64,000 bases of DNA from Pseudomonas quercus (GTDB lineage: Bacteria > Pseudomonadota > Gammaproteobacteria > Pseudomonadales > Pseudomonadaceae): NCBI RefSeq assembly GCF_012033695.1, contig NZ_JAAVJI010000011.1, forward strand, positions 1 to 64,000, given 5' to 3'. Below are positions 41,556-49,959 of the stretch, piece after piece; the stretch's first letter is position 1; every line of letters starts with the position of its first letter. The notes under the pieces were generated by a model. It was not told where the DNA came from. It searched no databases and saw only the letters and a list, made by a program, of their open reading frames with translations. A program made the position numbers and the translations under genes.

Positions 41556-42179
41556 ATGAAACGACGCGGGCTCTATGCCATCACTGACCACAGGCTGTTG
41601 GCCGGGCACTTTCTGGACTATGTGAAAGCGGCACTGGACGGTGGCGTTACGTTGCTGCAGTACCGTGACAAGAGCCAGGACGAGGCACGTCGGTTGCGCG
41701 AGGCTCAAGCCCTCTTGCGTGTGTGCGAAAGCTACAATACGTCCCTGATCATCAATGACGATGCCGAGCTGGCGGCTCGCCTGGGCGTAGGGGTCCATCT
41801 GGGCCAGACCGACGGCCCGCTCGCCCCTGCACGCAGCCTGCTGGGCCCCAAAGCAATCATCGGCGCCACCTGCCACGCCGACCTTGGTCTGGCACGCCAG
41901 GCTGCCGCTGAGGGTGCCAGCTACGTAGCCTTTGGTCGCTTCTTCGACTCGGCCACCAAACCCGAGGCGCCCCCGGCCAGTCTGGATTTACTAACGCAGG
42001 CACGTGCCGAACTGAAGGTACCCCTCTGTGTGATCGGCGGTATCACGCTGGAAAATGCACCGCAGGTACTGGCGCGCGGTGCCGACCTGCTGGCCGTAGT
42101 GCATGCCCTGTTTGCCGCTGATACCGCCGCTGAGGTTACCCGCCGCGCCCTTGCCTTCAACGCGCTGTTTAGCGCCTGA
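41556..42179 (+). CDS. thiE: thiamine-phosphate synthase
   Basis: A 207-residue TIM-barrel enzyme joining HMP-PP and thiazole phosphate to thiamine phosphate. GLYAITDH, GGVTLLQYRDK, LIINDDAELAARLGVGVHLGQ, ATCH and CVIGGITLENAP are the expected motifs. AGAGG lies before the ATG at 41556. It is cotranscribed with thiD; hemL starts 20 bases on. Confidence 0.95.
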   Translation: MKRRGLYAITDHRLLAGHFLDYVKAALDGGVTLLQYRDKSQDEARRLREAQALLRVCESYNTSLIINDDAELAARLGVGVHLGQTDGPLAPARSLLGPKAIIGATCHADLGLARQAAAEGASYVAFGRFFDSATKPEAPPASLDLLTQARAELKVPLCVIGGITLENAPQVLARGADLLAVVHALFAADTAAEVTRRALAFNALFSA

Positions 42180-42199
42180 ATCGATCGAGAGAACTGCCC

Positions 42200-43480
42200 A
42201 TGTCCCGCTCCGAACACCTCTTTGCCGCTGCCCAGAAACATATCCCTGGCGGCGTGAACTCTCCTGTACGCGCCTTCAAGAGCGTGGGCGGTACGCCCTT
42301 GTTCTTCAAGCACGCGGCGGGGGCCTACGTGACCGACGAGGATGACAAGCGCTACGTGGACTACGTGGGTTCCTGGGGCCCGATGATCCTCGGCCATAGC
42401 CACCCGGATGTGCTTCAGGCGGTACGCGACCAGTTGGAGCACGGCCTGTCCTACGGCGCGCCTACTGAAATGGAAACGCAAATGGCCGAGCGAGTGTGCG
42501 CGCTGGTGCCGTCCATGGAGATGGTACGCATGGTCAGCTCGGGTACCGAGGCCACCATGAGCGCCATACGGCTGGCCCGCGGGTTTACAGGCCGCGACAG
42601 CATCATCAAGTTCGAAGGCTGCTACCACGGCCATTCGGACAGCCTGTTGGTCAAGGCAGGCAGCGGCGCCTTGACCCTGGGCGTACCTAGCTCACCTGGC
42701 GTACCTGCCGCGTTTGCACGTCACACGCTCACCCTCCCCTTCAATGACCTGGGCGAAGTCGAGAAATTGCTGGCCGAGTCTGGCAGCGAAGTGGCCTGCA
42801 TCATCGTCGAGCCGGTAGCAGGCAACATGAACTGTGTACCTCCTGCGCCAGGTTTTTTGGAGGGCCTGCGCACCTTGTGCGATCAGCATGGCGTGGTACT
42901 GATCTTCGACGAGGTCATGACAGGCTTCCGCGTGGCCCTTGGCGGTGCCCAGGCGCACTACGGCGTGACCCCCGACCTGTCCACGTTCGGCAAGATCATC
43001 GGTGGCGGCATGCCTGTAGGCTGCTTTGGCGGCAAGCGTGAAATCATGTCCCACATTGCGCCGCTCGGTCCGGTGTACCAGGCCGGTACCCTGTCTGGAA
43101 ACCCACTGGCCATGGCGGCAGGCCTCACTACGCTCAACCTCATCAGCCGGCCTGGGTTCCATGACGAGCTGACGGCCTACACCAGCGCGATGCTCGATGG
43201 CCTGCAGCAGCGGGCTGACGCGGCGCAGGTGCCCTTCGTGACCACCCAGGCGGGGGGGATGTTCGGATTGTATTTCAGCGGTGCCGATGACATCGTCACC
43301 TTCCAGGACGTGATGGCAAGCGATGCGGAACGATTCAAGCGTTTCTTCCATCTGATGCTGGACGGCGGCGTCTACCTGGCACCCAGCGCTTTCGAAGCCG
43401 GCTTTACATCCATCGCCCACGGCGAAGAGGAATTGAAGATCACGCTAGACGCAGCTGAGCGCGCCTTCGCCCAGTTATAA
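42200..43480 (+). CDS. hemL: glutamate-1-semialdehyde 2,1-aminomutase
   Basis: A 426-residue PLP enzyme making 5-aminolevulinate from glutamate-1-semialdehyde (C5 heme pathway). HIPGGVNSPVRAFKSVGG is the family start, EGCYHGHSDSLLVKAGSG and IFDEVMTGFR hold PLP contacts, and STFGKIIGGGMPVG contains the PLP-binding Lys. Length is standard. It is the third gene of a thiD-thiE-hemL run. Confidence 0.97.
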   Translation: MSRSEHLFAAAQKHIPGGVNSPVRAFKSVGGTPLFFKHAAGAYVTDEDDKRYVDYVGSWGPMILGHSHPDVLQAVRDQLEHGLSYGAPTEMETQMAERVCALVPSMEMVRMVSSGTEATMSAIRLARGFTGRDSIIKFEGCYHGHSDSLLVKAGSGALTLGVPSSPGVPAAFARHTLTLPFNDLGEVEKLLAESGSEVACIIVEPVAGNMNCVPPAPGFLEGLRTLCDQHGVVLIFDEVMTGFRVALGGAQAHYGVTPDLSTFGKIIGGGMPVGCFGGKREIMSHIAPLGPVYQAGTLSGNPLAMAAGLTTLNLISRPGFHDELTAYTSAMLDGLQQRADAAQVPFVTTQAGGMFGLYFSGADDIVTFQDVMASDAERFKRFFHLMLDGGVYLAPSAFEAGFTSIAHGEEELKITLDAAERAFAQL

Positions 43481-43497
43481 CGCCAACGCCTTTCCAT

Positions 43498-43546
43498 TTG
43501 ATACACGGCTGTGCCCACCTCTATGGGGCTGGTACGGCCGTATCAA
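43498..43546. other. inverted repeat after hemL
   Basis: TTGATAC (43498-43504) and GTATCAA (43540-43546), each extended by GGC/GCC across a small bulge, face each other 18 bases after the hemL stop. A terminator stem or operator is possible; there is no U-tract. Confidence 0.3.
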
Positions 43547-43569
43547 TACGGAAAAATCCCAGTAAAGCT

Positions 43570-43599
43570 TTGTAAGGTGCGGCTGGCTTATTTCATAAT
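43570..43599 (+). promoter_or_regulatory. sigma-70-like promoter of the Sel1-repeat gene
   Basis: TTGTAA (43570-43575) and CATAAT (43594-43599) with an 18-base spacer, 60 bases before the ATG. Confidence 0.5.
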
Positions 43600-43658
43600 G
43601 TGCGCATTGTCATCGCCAGGGCGGGCCTCCCCGCCAGCTCAGAGGTAAATCGATTCCC

Positions 43659-44207
43659 ATGAACCGCACCGGCCGCGCCCTTTCCCTGGGCTGCCTGATG
43701 CTCCTCGTACCGCTGATGGCGCAGGCTGAAAGCAATTCATTGCTGGTGCCAGCGCCCAGCCGCTGCATCCTCGACAATGCTCCAGCAGACCTACCCGCTG
43801 CCATTACGGCCTGTGAGCAGGCGGCAGCAAATGGCGACCCCCAGGCAGAATACGAACTGGGCCGGCTTTACTACGAAGGCAAGCAGGCCGAACGCGACCT
43901 CAACAAGGCATTGACCTACTTCGAGCAGGCATCCCTCAAGGGCCACCCTGATGCGCAATACCATTTGGGGCTGATGTTCTTTCGCGGCGAAGGTGTACCG
44001 GCGAACAACATACAGGCCTATATCGTACTCAAGATGGCAGCCGTCAATGGCGCCGAAGATGCGTTGGACTCCGCCGATGAAGTATCGGCGAGCATGAGCC
44101 ACGAGGACCTTCAGCGGGCCACTGAAGTACTAGGGCAGATCTTCCGCAAGTACCTGCTGGAGCTGCAAACCGCCGATGGCCGTACGCCGTTCTCACCGCT
44201 GCCGTAG
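43659..44207 (+). CDS. exported Sel1-repeat (TPR-like) protein
   Basis: A 182-residue protein with a cleavable signal peptide (residues 1-23, ending AQAES). Two Sel1-like repeats follow: ANGDPQAEYELGRLYYEG and KGHPDAQYHLGLMFFRGEG. Such repeats form alpha-solenoids for protein contacts, so a periplasmic scaffold role is plausible. The same gene follows hemL in other pseudomonads. Its 3' end meets the convergent DUF1820 gene. Confidence 0.82.
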   Translation: MNRTGRALSLGCLMLLVPLMAQAESNSLLVPAPSRCILDNAPADLPAAITACEQAAANGDPQAEYELGRLYYEGKQAERDLNKALTYFEQASLKGHPDAQYHLGLMFFRGEGVPANNIQAYIVLKMAAVNGAEDALDSADEVSASMSHEDLQRATEVLGQIFRKYLLELQTADGRTPFSPLP

Positions 44208-44209
44208 CG

Positions 44210-44533
44210 TTACCGGTCAGGCACCGGCAAGGGAAAGGGCATCACATTGCCTACGCCCTGGGCATCGGAAATCTTTGCCGTACCCAGGCGCTCTACTTCA
44301 TCGATACGTACAATCGAATGAACCGGGACAAAGCTGCGCACCACCCCTTCGAACTGCGTCTTGAGCTTTTCTTCGCTCGGGTCGACGATCATTTGGGTAC
44401 GCTCGCCAAACACAAACTCTTCTACCTCAAGAAAGCCCCACAGCTCGCTCTGGTAGATATGTTTGGCATACATCTCGAACACTTGCCCCTGATTGAGGAA
44501 GATCACTTTATAGATGGGATCGCGCTTGGTCAT
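44210..44533 (-). CDS. DUF1820 family protein
   Basis: A 107-residue cytoplasmic protein of unknown function. MTKRDPIYKVIFLNQGQVFEMYAKHIYQSE is the usual start and GFLEVEEFVFG plus LKTQFEGVVRSFVPVHSIVRIDEV fill the conserved core. The ATG at 44533 fits; upstream codons are not conserved-looking. In P. aeruginosa the homologue lies next to miaB, but here phoH follows directly. Confidence 0.82.
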   Translation of the reverse strand: MTKRDPIYKVIFLNQGQVFEMYAKHIYQSELWGFLEVEEFVFGERTQMIVDPSEEKLKTQFEGVVRSFVPVHSIVRIDEVERLGTAKISDAQGVGNVMPFPLPVPDR

Positions 44534-44733
44534 CGTCTTCCGAGGAAACAATTGGAAAGGAAAAAGGGCGGCGATCATAGCATGGGGCAGGCCCATCAAC
44601 GGCCACACGCTGTCTTTTAAACCAGGGTAGTTTGCACCCTGTCAGCCCATCACTGCGTTGCGCTTTCACCTTATGGCCCTTGGGGGTATCCTTGGGTCCA
44701 ACTTCTCAGCCGTAGAGCGGCCAAAAAACGACC

Positions 44734-45726
44734 TTGAACGCACCTATAGAACCCCATCGCTTTACCCTGGAGCCCTTCGAAGCTCGCCGGTTCGCCAACC
44801 TGTGCGGCCAGTTCGACGAGCATCTTCGCCTGCTTGAACAACGCCTGGATGTGGAAATCCGCAACCGAGGCAACCAGTTCGAGATTATCGGCCAGCCCGA
44901 GGCTTCTCATTCCACCGAACTGCTTCTACGCCGCCTGTACAGGGAAACCAAGGCCACCGAGCTATCGCCGGACATGGTCCACCTGTTCCTGCAGGAGTCG
45001 GCTGTGGAAGCGCTGGGCGATCCCGCCAATAACGAAGTAGCGGTGACCCTCCGCACCCGCAAGGGCATGATCCGCCCGCGGGGGCTGAACCAGCAGAAGT
45101 ACGTCAAGGCGGTATTGGCCAACGACATCAATTTCGGTATCGGCCCGGCAGGTACAGGCAAGACCTACTTGGCGGTCGCGTGCGCGGTAGACGCGCTTGA
45201 ACGCGAACAGGTGCGCCGGATTCTGCTGGTTCGCCCAGCGGTAGAGGCCGGCGAGAAGCTGGGCTTCCTGCCTGGCGACCTGGCGCAGAAGATCGACCCA
45301 TACCTGCGCCCTCTGTACGACGCCTTGTACGAGATGCTCGGCTTCGAACACGTCGCCAAGCTGATCGAGCGTCAAGTGATCGAGATTGCGCCGCTGGCCT
45401 ACATGCGTGGCCGCACCTTGAACAACAGCTTCATCATTCTCGACGAAAGCCAGAACACCACCACCGAGCAGATGAAAATGTTCCTGACCCGTATTGGCTT
45501 TGGGTCCACGGCCGTGATCACAGGCGATATCACCCAGGTCGACCTGCCAAAAGGCACGCGCTCCGGGCTTGCCCATGTGATGGATGTGCTCAAGGATGTG
45601 CCCGGCATCAGCTTTACCCATTTCAAACCCAAGGATGTGGTTCGCCACCCCTTGGTGCAGCGCATTGTAGAGGCCTATGAGCGCTTCGACGAAACGGCTG
45701 CCCAGGGTAACCCCCGTCATGGTTGA
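44734..45726 (+). CDS. ybeZ: PhoH-like ATPase (YbeZ)
   Basis: A 330-residue P-loop ATPase linked to ribosome and RNA maturation together with YbeY. The N-terminal region resembles a KH-like domain; FGIGPAGTGKTYLAVA is Walker A, FIILDESQNTT is Walker B with the family Gln, and VITGDITQVDLP follows. The start is TTG at 44734, giving the LNAPIEPHRF beginning seen in Pseudomonas. It overlaps ybeY by eight bases and heads the ybeZ-ybeY-corC-lnt operon. Confidence 0.92.
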   Translation: MNAPIEPHRFTLEPFEARRFANLCGQFDEHLRLLEQRLDVEIRNRGNQFEIIGQPEASHSTELLLRRLYRETKATELSPDMVHLFLQESAVEALGDPANNEVAVTLRTRKGMIRPRGLNQQKYVKAVLANDINFGIGPAGTGKTYLAVACAVDALEREQVRRILLVRPAVEAGEKLGFLPGDLAQKIDPYLRPLYDALYEMLGFEHVAKLIERQVIEIAPLAYMRGRTLNNSFIILDESQNTTTEQMKMFLTRIGFGSTAVITGDITQVDLPKGTRSGLAHVMDVLKDVPGISFTHFKPKDVVRHPLVQRIVEAYERFDETAAQGNPRHG

Positions 45727-46219
45727 GCTTGATCTGCAGCAGGCCAGTTCACGCGCTATCCCCAGCGAGGCGCAGTTCCGGCAATGGTGCGCGCTGGCCC
45801 TACGCCAACGCACAGCGGATTCGGAACTCACCATCCGCATTGTTGACGAAGCGGAAGGGCAGTTGCTGAACAACACTTACCGGCAGCGTGACTACCCCAC
45901 CAATGTGCTGTCTTTTCCGGCAGACGTGCCCGACGACATGCTGGACATTCCGCTGTTAGGCGACTTGGTGGTGTGCGCAGCGGTGGTAGAGCGTGAAGCT
46001 GCCGAGCAGGGCAAGCCGGTGGATGCTCACTGGGCCCATATGGTTATTCATGGCTGCTTGCATTTGCTGGGCTATGACCATATTGACGACGAAGAAGCCG
46101 ATGAGATGGAAAGCCTGGAACGGGAGTTGCTTGCAGAGCTGGGGCATCCCGATCCCTATGCAGAACCCGTCACATCGCCACAGACCCCATCCTCCGCTGT
46201 ATTCAAGGAACACGAGTAA
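45719..46219 (+). CDS. ybeY: endoribonuclease YbeY
   Basis: A 166-residue zinc-dependent RNase involved in 16S rRNA 3' processing and 70S quality control. HGCLHLLGYDHIDDEEADEME contains the three zinc-binding His of the HGxxHLxGYDH motif; NVLSFP lies upstream as expected. The ATG at 45719 is inside the ybeZ end, so translation is coupled; a start 14 codons earlier would lie deeper in ybeZ. Confidence 0.95.
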   Translation: MVELDLQQASSRAIPSEAQFRQWCALALRQRTADSELTIRIVDEAEGQLLNNTYRQRDYPTNVLSFPADVPDDMLDIPLLGDLVVCAAVVEREAAEQGKPVDAHWAHMVIHGCLHLLGYDHIDDEEADEMESLERELLAELGHPDPYAEPVTSPQTPSSAVFKEHE

Positions 46220-46227
46220 ACAACGCC

Positions 46228-47067
46228 ATGAGCGAAGATCGATCGAGCAACGGGCAGAAGTCCTGGCTGGAAAAAATCACCCAGGCTTTTGCCCATGAGC
46301 CGAAAAACCGCCAGGAGCTCCTTGAGCTACTGCGCGAAGCCCACAGCAACAAGCTGCTGGACAGCGAAGCGCTGGCCATCGTGGAAGGTGCCATTCAGGT
46401 CGCCGACCTTCAGGTACGGGACATCATGGTGCCCCGCTCTCAGATGATCACCATCAAGGCCACGCAGGCACCAAAAGACTTCCTGCCCGCAGTCATTGAC
46501 GCGGCCCACTCCCGTTACCCGGTCATGGGCGAGAACCATGACGAGGTGCTGGGCGTACTGTTGGCAAAAGACCTCCTGCCCCTGATCCTGAAAGGCACCA
46601 CAGAAGGTTTCGACATTAAGGCGATGCTGCGCCAGGCCACCTTCGTGCCCGAATCCAAGCGCCTGAACGTGCTGCTGCGGGAGTTTCGCGCCAACCACAA
46701 TCACATGGCCATCGTCATTGACGAGTACGGCGGTGTGGCAGGCTTGGTGACTATCGAAGACGTGCTTGAGCAGATCGTTGGCGATATCGAGGACGAGCAC
46801 GACGTTGAGGAAGACAGCTATATCAAACCGCTGCCCAGTGGCGATTTTCTCGTCAAGGCGCTGACGCCCATCGAAAACTTCAACGAAGCGTTCGACAGCG
46901 ACTTCTCTGACGACGAGTTCGATACCATCGGCGGCCTCGTCATGAGCGCCTTTGGCCACTTGCCCAAGCGTAACGAAACCACGGAGATCGGAAACTACCG
47001 GTTCCGTATTCTCAACGCCGATAGCCGGCGAATCCACCTGCTCCGCCTGACACCGATAAACCGCTAA
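46228..47067 (+). CDS. corC: CBS-domain protein CorC/YbeX
   Basis: A 279-residue soluble protein with two CBS domains (about 65-185; RDIMVPRSQMITI opens the first) and a C-terminal CorC/HlyC domain (DFLVKALTPIENFNEAF). It has no membrane segments, unlike CorB. Linked to magnesium/cobalt handling and, as YbeX, to ribosome metabolism. It sits eight bases after ybeY and eight before lnt, in one operon. Confidence 0.93.
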   Translation: MSEDRSSNGQKSWLEKITQAFAHEPKNRQELLELLREAHSNKLLDSEALAIVEGAIQVADLQVRDIMVPRSQMITIKATQAPKDFLPAVIDAAHSRYPVMGENHDEVLGVLLAKDLLPLILKGTTEGFDIKAMLRQATFVPESKRLNVLLREFRANHNHMAIVIDEYGGVAGLVTIEDVLEQIVGDIEDEHDVEEDSYIKPLPSGDFLVKALTPIENFNEAFDSDFSDDEFDTIGGLVMSAFGHLPKRNETTEIGNYRFRILNADSRRIHLLRLTPINR

Positions 47068-47075
47068 GGACCCCC

Positions 47076-48584
47076 ATGCGCTGGATCACCCACCCCGGCT
47101 GGCCCGGTAACCTGCTGGCCGCGGTGGCTGGCGGCCTGACCACCCTGGCCTTGGCGCCATTCGATATCTGGCCGCTGGCCGTACTGTCGCTGGCGCTGTT
47201 CTACTTGGGGCTACGCAACCTTAGCCCTCGCCAGGCCTTTGCACGGGGCTGGTGCTACGGCTTTGGTACATTTGCGGCGGGGACCAGCTGGATCTACGTC
47301 AGCATTCATACCTACGGCGGTGCCTCTGCCCTGCTGGCCGGCCTGCTGATGTTCGGGTTTATTGCAGGAGTAGCGCTGTTCTTCGCGCTGCCGGCGTGGC
47401 TGTGGGCAAAGCTGGTGCGCCGTACCGGCTCGCCTTTAGGCGACAGCCTAGGGTTCGCCGCCTTGTGGGTCGCTCAAGAGGCCTTTCGAGGCTGGTTTCT
47501 CACCGGCTTCCCGTGGCTCTATATGGGCTACAGCCAATTGGAAGGGCCCTTGGCCGGCCTGGCACCGGTAGGCGGCCTGTGGCTGGTGTCCTTCTGCTTG
47601 GCGTTGACAGCAAGTGTAATGTGCAACCTTCCTGGCCTGCGCACTCATAAAGGCTCGTTCGTAGCGGCGCTGGCCCTGTTGGTAGCGCCATGGCTTGCGG
47701 CCGCGCTGGTACACGGCAAGGCATGGACAGAGGCGGCTGGCAAACCACTTACCGTGGCCGCGCTTCAGGGCAATATCGCACAAAGCCTGAAATGGGACCC
47801 GGCGCAGATCGACGCTCAGCTGGAGCTTTACCGGGACCTTACTCTTAAGGCTCGCCGTACCGACCTGGTGGTATGGCCAGAAACGGCGGTGCCTGTGCTA
47901 CTCGATAGCGCCCGCGGCTACCTTAACGGCCTGGGAGACTTCGCTGCCAGCCGGCAATCGGCCCTGATCACCGGCGTGCCTATCCGCCAGGAAGTGGATC
48001 ACGAACGGCGCTATTACAATGGGATCACTGTGGTTGGCGATGGCCAGGGCACGTACCTTAAGCAAAAGCTGGTGCCCTTCGGCGAATATGTCCCCTTGCA
48101 GGACCTGCTACGGGGGCTGATCGCGTTCTTCGACCTGCCCATGTCCGACTTCGCTCGGGGCCCGGCCGACCAGCCCTTGCTACAGGCCAAAGGCTATGAA
48201 ATCGCGCCTTACATTTGCTATGAGGTGGTCTACCCAGAGTTTGCAGCCAGCATGGCGGCGCGAAGCGACCTGCTGCTGACAATCAGCAATGACACCTGGT
48301 TCGGCACCTCCATTGGGCCGCTGCAACACCTTCAAATGGCCCGTATGCGTGCCCTGGAGGCCGGGCGCTGGATGATCCGAGCTACCAATAGTGGGGTGAC
48401 CGCGCTGATCGACCCCCAAGGGCGCATCACTGAGCGCCTGCCCTCGTTTGAAGTAGGCGTGATGTATGGCGAGGTAGTGCCCATGAGTGGCCTTACGCCC
48501 TACCTGCAATGGCGCGCGTGGCCACTGATTGGCCTGTGCACCCTTATTTTTGGTTGGGCACTCTGGCAGCGCCGCACACGTTGA
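47076..48584 (+). CDS. lnt: apolipoprotein N-acyltransferase
   Basis: A 502-residue inner-membrane enzyme adding the third acyl chain to lipoproteins. About six membrane segments occupy residues 10-215; the nitrilase-like periplasmic domain has the catalytic triad in VVWPETAVP (Glu), KQKLVPFGEYVP (Lys) and ICYEVVYPEF (Cys). A last membrane segment closes the protein. End of the ybeZYX-lnt operon. Confidence 0.96.
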   Translation: MRWITHPGWPGNLLAAVAGGLTTLALAPFDIWPLAVLSLALFYLGLRNLSPRQAFARGWCYGFGTFAAGTSWIYVSIHTYGGASALLAGLLMFGFIAGVALFFALPAWLWAKLVRRTGSPLGDSLGFAALWVAQEAFRGWFLTGFPWLYMGYSQLEGPLAGLAPVGGLWLVSFCLALTASVMCNLPGLRTHKGSFVAALALLVAPWLAAALVHGKAWTEAAGKPLTVAALQGNIAQSLKWDPAQIDAQLELYRDLTLKARRTDLVVWPETAVPVLLDSARGYLNGLGDFAASRQSALITGVPIRQEVDHERRYYNGITVVGDGQGTYLKQKLVPFGEYVPLQDLLRGLIAFFDLPMSDFARGPADQPLLQAKGYEIAPYICYEVVYPEFAASMAARSDLLLTISNDTWFGTSIGPLQHLQMARMRALEAGRWMIRATNSGVTALIDPQGRITERLPSFEVGVMYGEVVPMSGLTPYLQWRAWPLIGLCTLIFGWALWQRRTR

Positions 48585-48607
48585 ATGGCCGCAGGCTACG
48601 CCTGTGG

Positions 48608-49369
48608 TCAATAAAACAGGCGATAGCCCAGTTGGCCCACGGCTTCGTTCAGCAACTGGGTGGTCTGCCAGAAGGCTTTTGCATCAGGTACCCAGCCACT
48701 GAGAGGGCGCCCGTTACTGCGGCTTAGAAAACCAACGGGGGCACTCACCACCTCAAGCCCGGCACGCTCGAAACTCCAGCGCGCGCGTGGCATGTGCCAG
48801 GCTTGGGTCACCACCACCACACGGTGCAGCCCTTGGGCTTTCAACAATTGAGCGCTAAAGGTCGCGTTTTCCCAAGTGGTACGGCTGCGAGGCTCCAGCC
48901 AGCGTGTTTCGATGGAAAAGTCCTGTTCAAGGGACTTCGCCATGATGTGGGCCTCGCTGGGCGGCTCGCCGTAGTGCAGCCCACCAGACGTCAACAGCGG
49001 CAAACCGCTGGCTTTAGCCAATGCTGCGGCATAGCGCATCCGCTCCAATGCGATGCCCGTAGGCTGATCCTCACCCTCCCAGGCCGGATCTCCCCGCTCC
49101 CGCCCTGCCCCCAGTACAACGATAACGTCTGCACGTTGGGCCAGGGTTGTCCAACTCGCTACCGGTAAGGGTGGTTCTGTTTCCAACAGTGTGGCGCCCC
49201 CCTGCATGGCCGCGGGGAGGCTCATCACAACGAACCCCACCAGGCCCACGGCAAAACAGGTGCCAGCCAGCCGAGGTGCTCGATGGCGCATCAGCCAGCC
49301 TGCCAGCAGCAGCATGATCAATAGGCAGGGCGGGTAGAAAAGCTGTTTCAGCAGGTAGCGAGCAAACAT
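48608..49369 (-). CDS. YdcF/DUF218-family membrane protein
   Basis: A 253-residue protein with two N-terminal membrane segments (about 10-28 and 36-55) and a periplasmic DUF218 domain: ADVIVVLGAGRERGDPAW, PLLTSGG, EPRSRTTWENATFSAQLL and VVVTQAWHMPRARWSFERAGLEVV. The family (YdcF, ElyC, SanA) is tied to envelope and undecaprenyl-phosphate metabolism. It converges on lnt. The molecular function is not known. Confidence 0.87.
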   Translation of the reverse strand: MFARYLLKQLFYPPCLLIMLLLAGWLMRHRAPRLAGTCFAVGLVGFVVMSLPAAMQGGATLLETEPPLPVASWTTLAQRADVIVVLGAGRERGDPAWEGEDQPTGIALERMRYAAALAKASGLPLLTSGGLHYGEPPSEAHIMAKSLEQDFSIETRWLEPRSRTTWENATFSAQLLKAQGLHRVVVVTQAWHMPRARWSFERAGLEVVSAPVGFLSRSNGRPLSGWVPDAKAFWQTTQLLNEAVGQLGYRLFY

Positions 49370-49410
49370 CGGGCACCCTCTCCTTGGCGGGTGCCCGATC
49401 GTATCAGGAA

Positions 49411-49716
49411 CTACTCGAAAGGCAGCGCTTGGGCGTCGCTTTGCCGGGGTCGACGACGTCGGTCTTTGAGCCAGATCACATTGCCGAGCCGGTCTGCCCC
49501 CAACCGCGCTGGCGCGGGTGGCACCAACGCACCGCTGGCGTGCAGGTAAGCATTGAGCCAGTCGAATTCGGCGCGGGTAAGGCCTTTTAGCTCAAGCTCG
49601 GCGGGTATTTCCTGACGCAGATGCCTAGACGTACGGGCAACATCCAGTGCCAGGCCCAGGCGATCTAACAGGCGCTCATAAAGCGCCGGCTCAATGGCTG
49701 TGAGATGTGTTTTCAC
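49411..49716 (-). CDS. conserved hypothetical protein upstream of leuS
   Basis: A 101-residue, mostly helical, soluble protein of unknown function (MKTHLTAIEPALYERLLDRL at the start, RLGNVIWLKDRRRRPRQSD near the end). No motif was recognised. It lies between ydcF and leuS, the place of a similar small gene in other Pseudomonas as remembered. It is divergent from leuS. Confidence 0.65.
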   Translation of the reverse strand: MKTHLTAIEPALYERLLDRLGLALDVARTSRHLRQEIPAELELKGLTRAEFDWLNAYLHASGALVPPAPARLGADRLGNVIWLKDRRRRPRQSDAQALPFE

Positions 49717-49959
49717 CCTCTGCTGACCTCTGTGCTGACGAAACTTTTATCCCCACTCAACAGCTTAGCGGCACCTGTCACCCAAGCCTGCTTCAGCGAC
49801 CAACGGACCACGCACAGCAATCAGCGTTTCACAGGCCCTGCGGGGGTCATGTATGCTACGGCGTTCATTGAGACACTTAGGCTAGCCTGGTCTCGGGCCA
49901 CTGCGCTCGTAGCCTCCGAGCCTGGACAAGGTCGCCCACTTCCCCAGCAAAAAGTAGCC

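Noticed and set aside
44962..45876. 304-codon minus-strand frame opposite ybeZ/ybeY
   Set aside because: Antisense to two well-identified genes; no protein-like motif or ribosome-binding site.
49717..49959. Leader peptide or attenuator before leuS
   Set aside because: No short frame with a run of Leu codons and no terminator/antiterminator pair was found; only a weak promoter-like TATGCT is visible.
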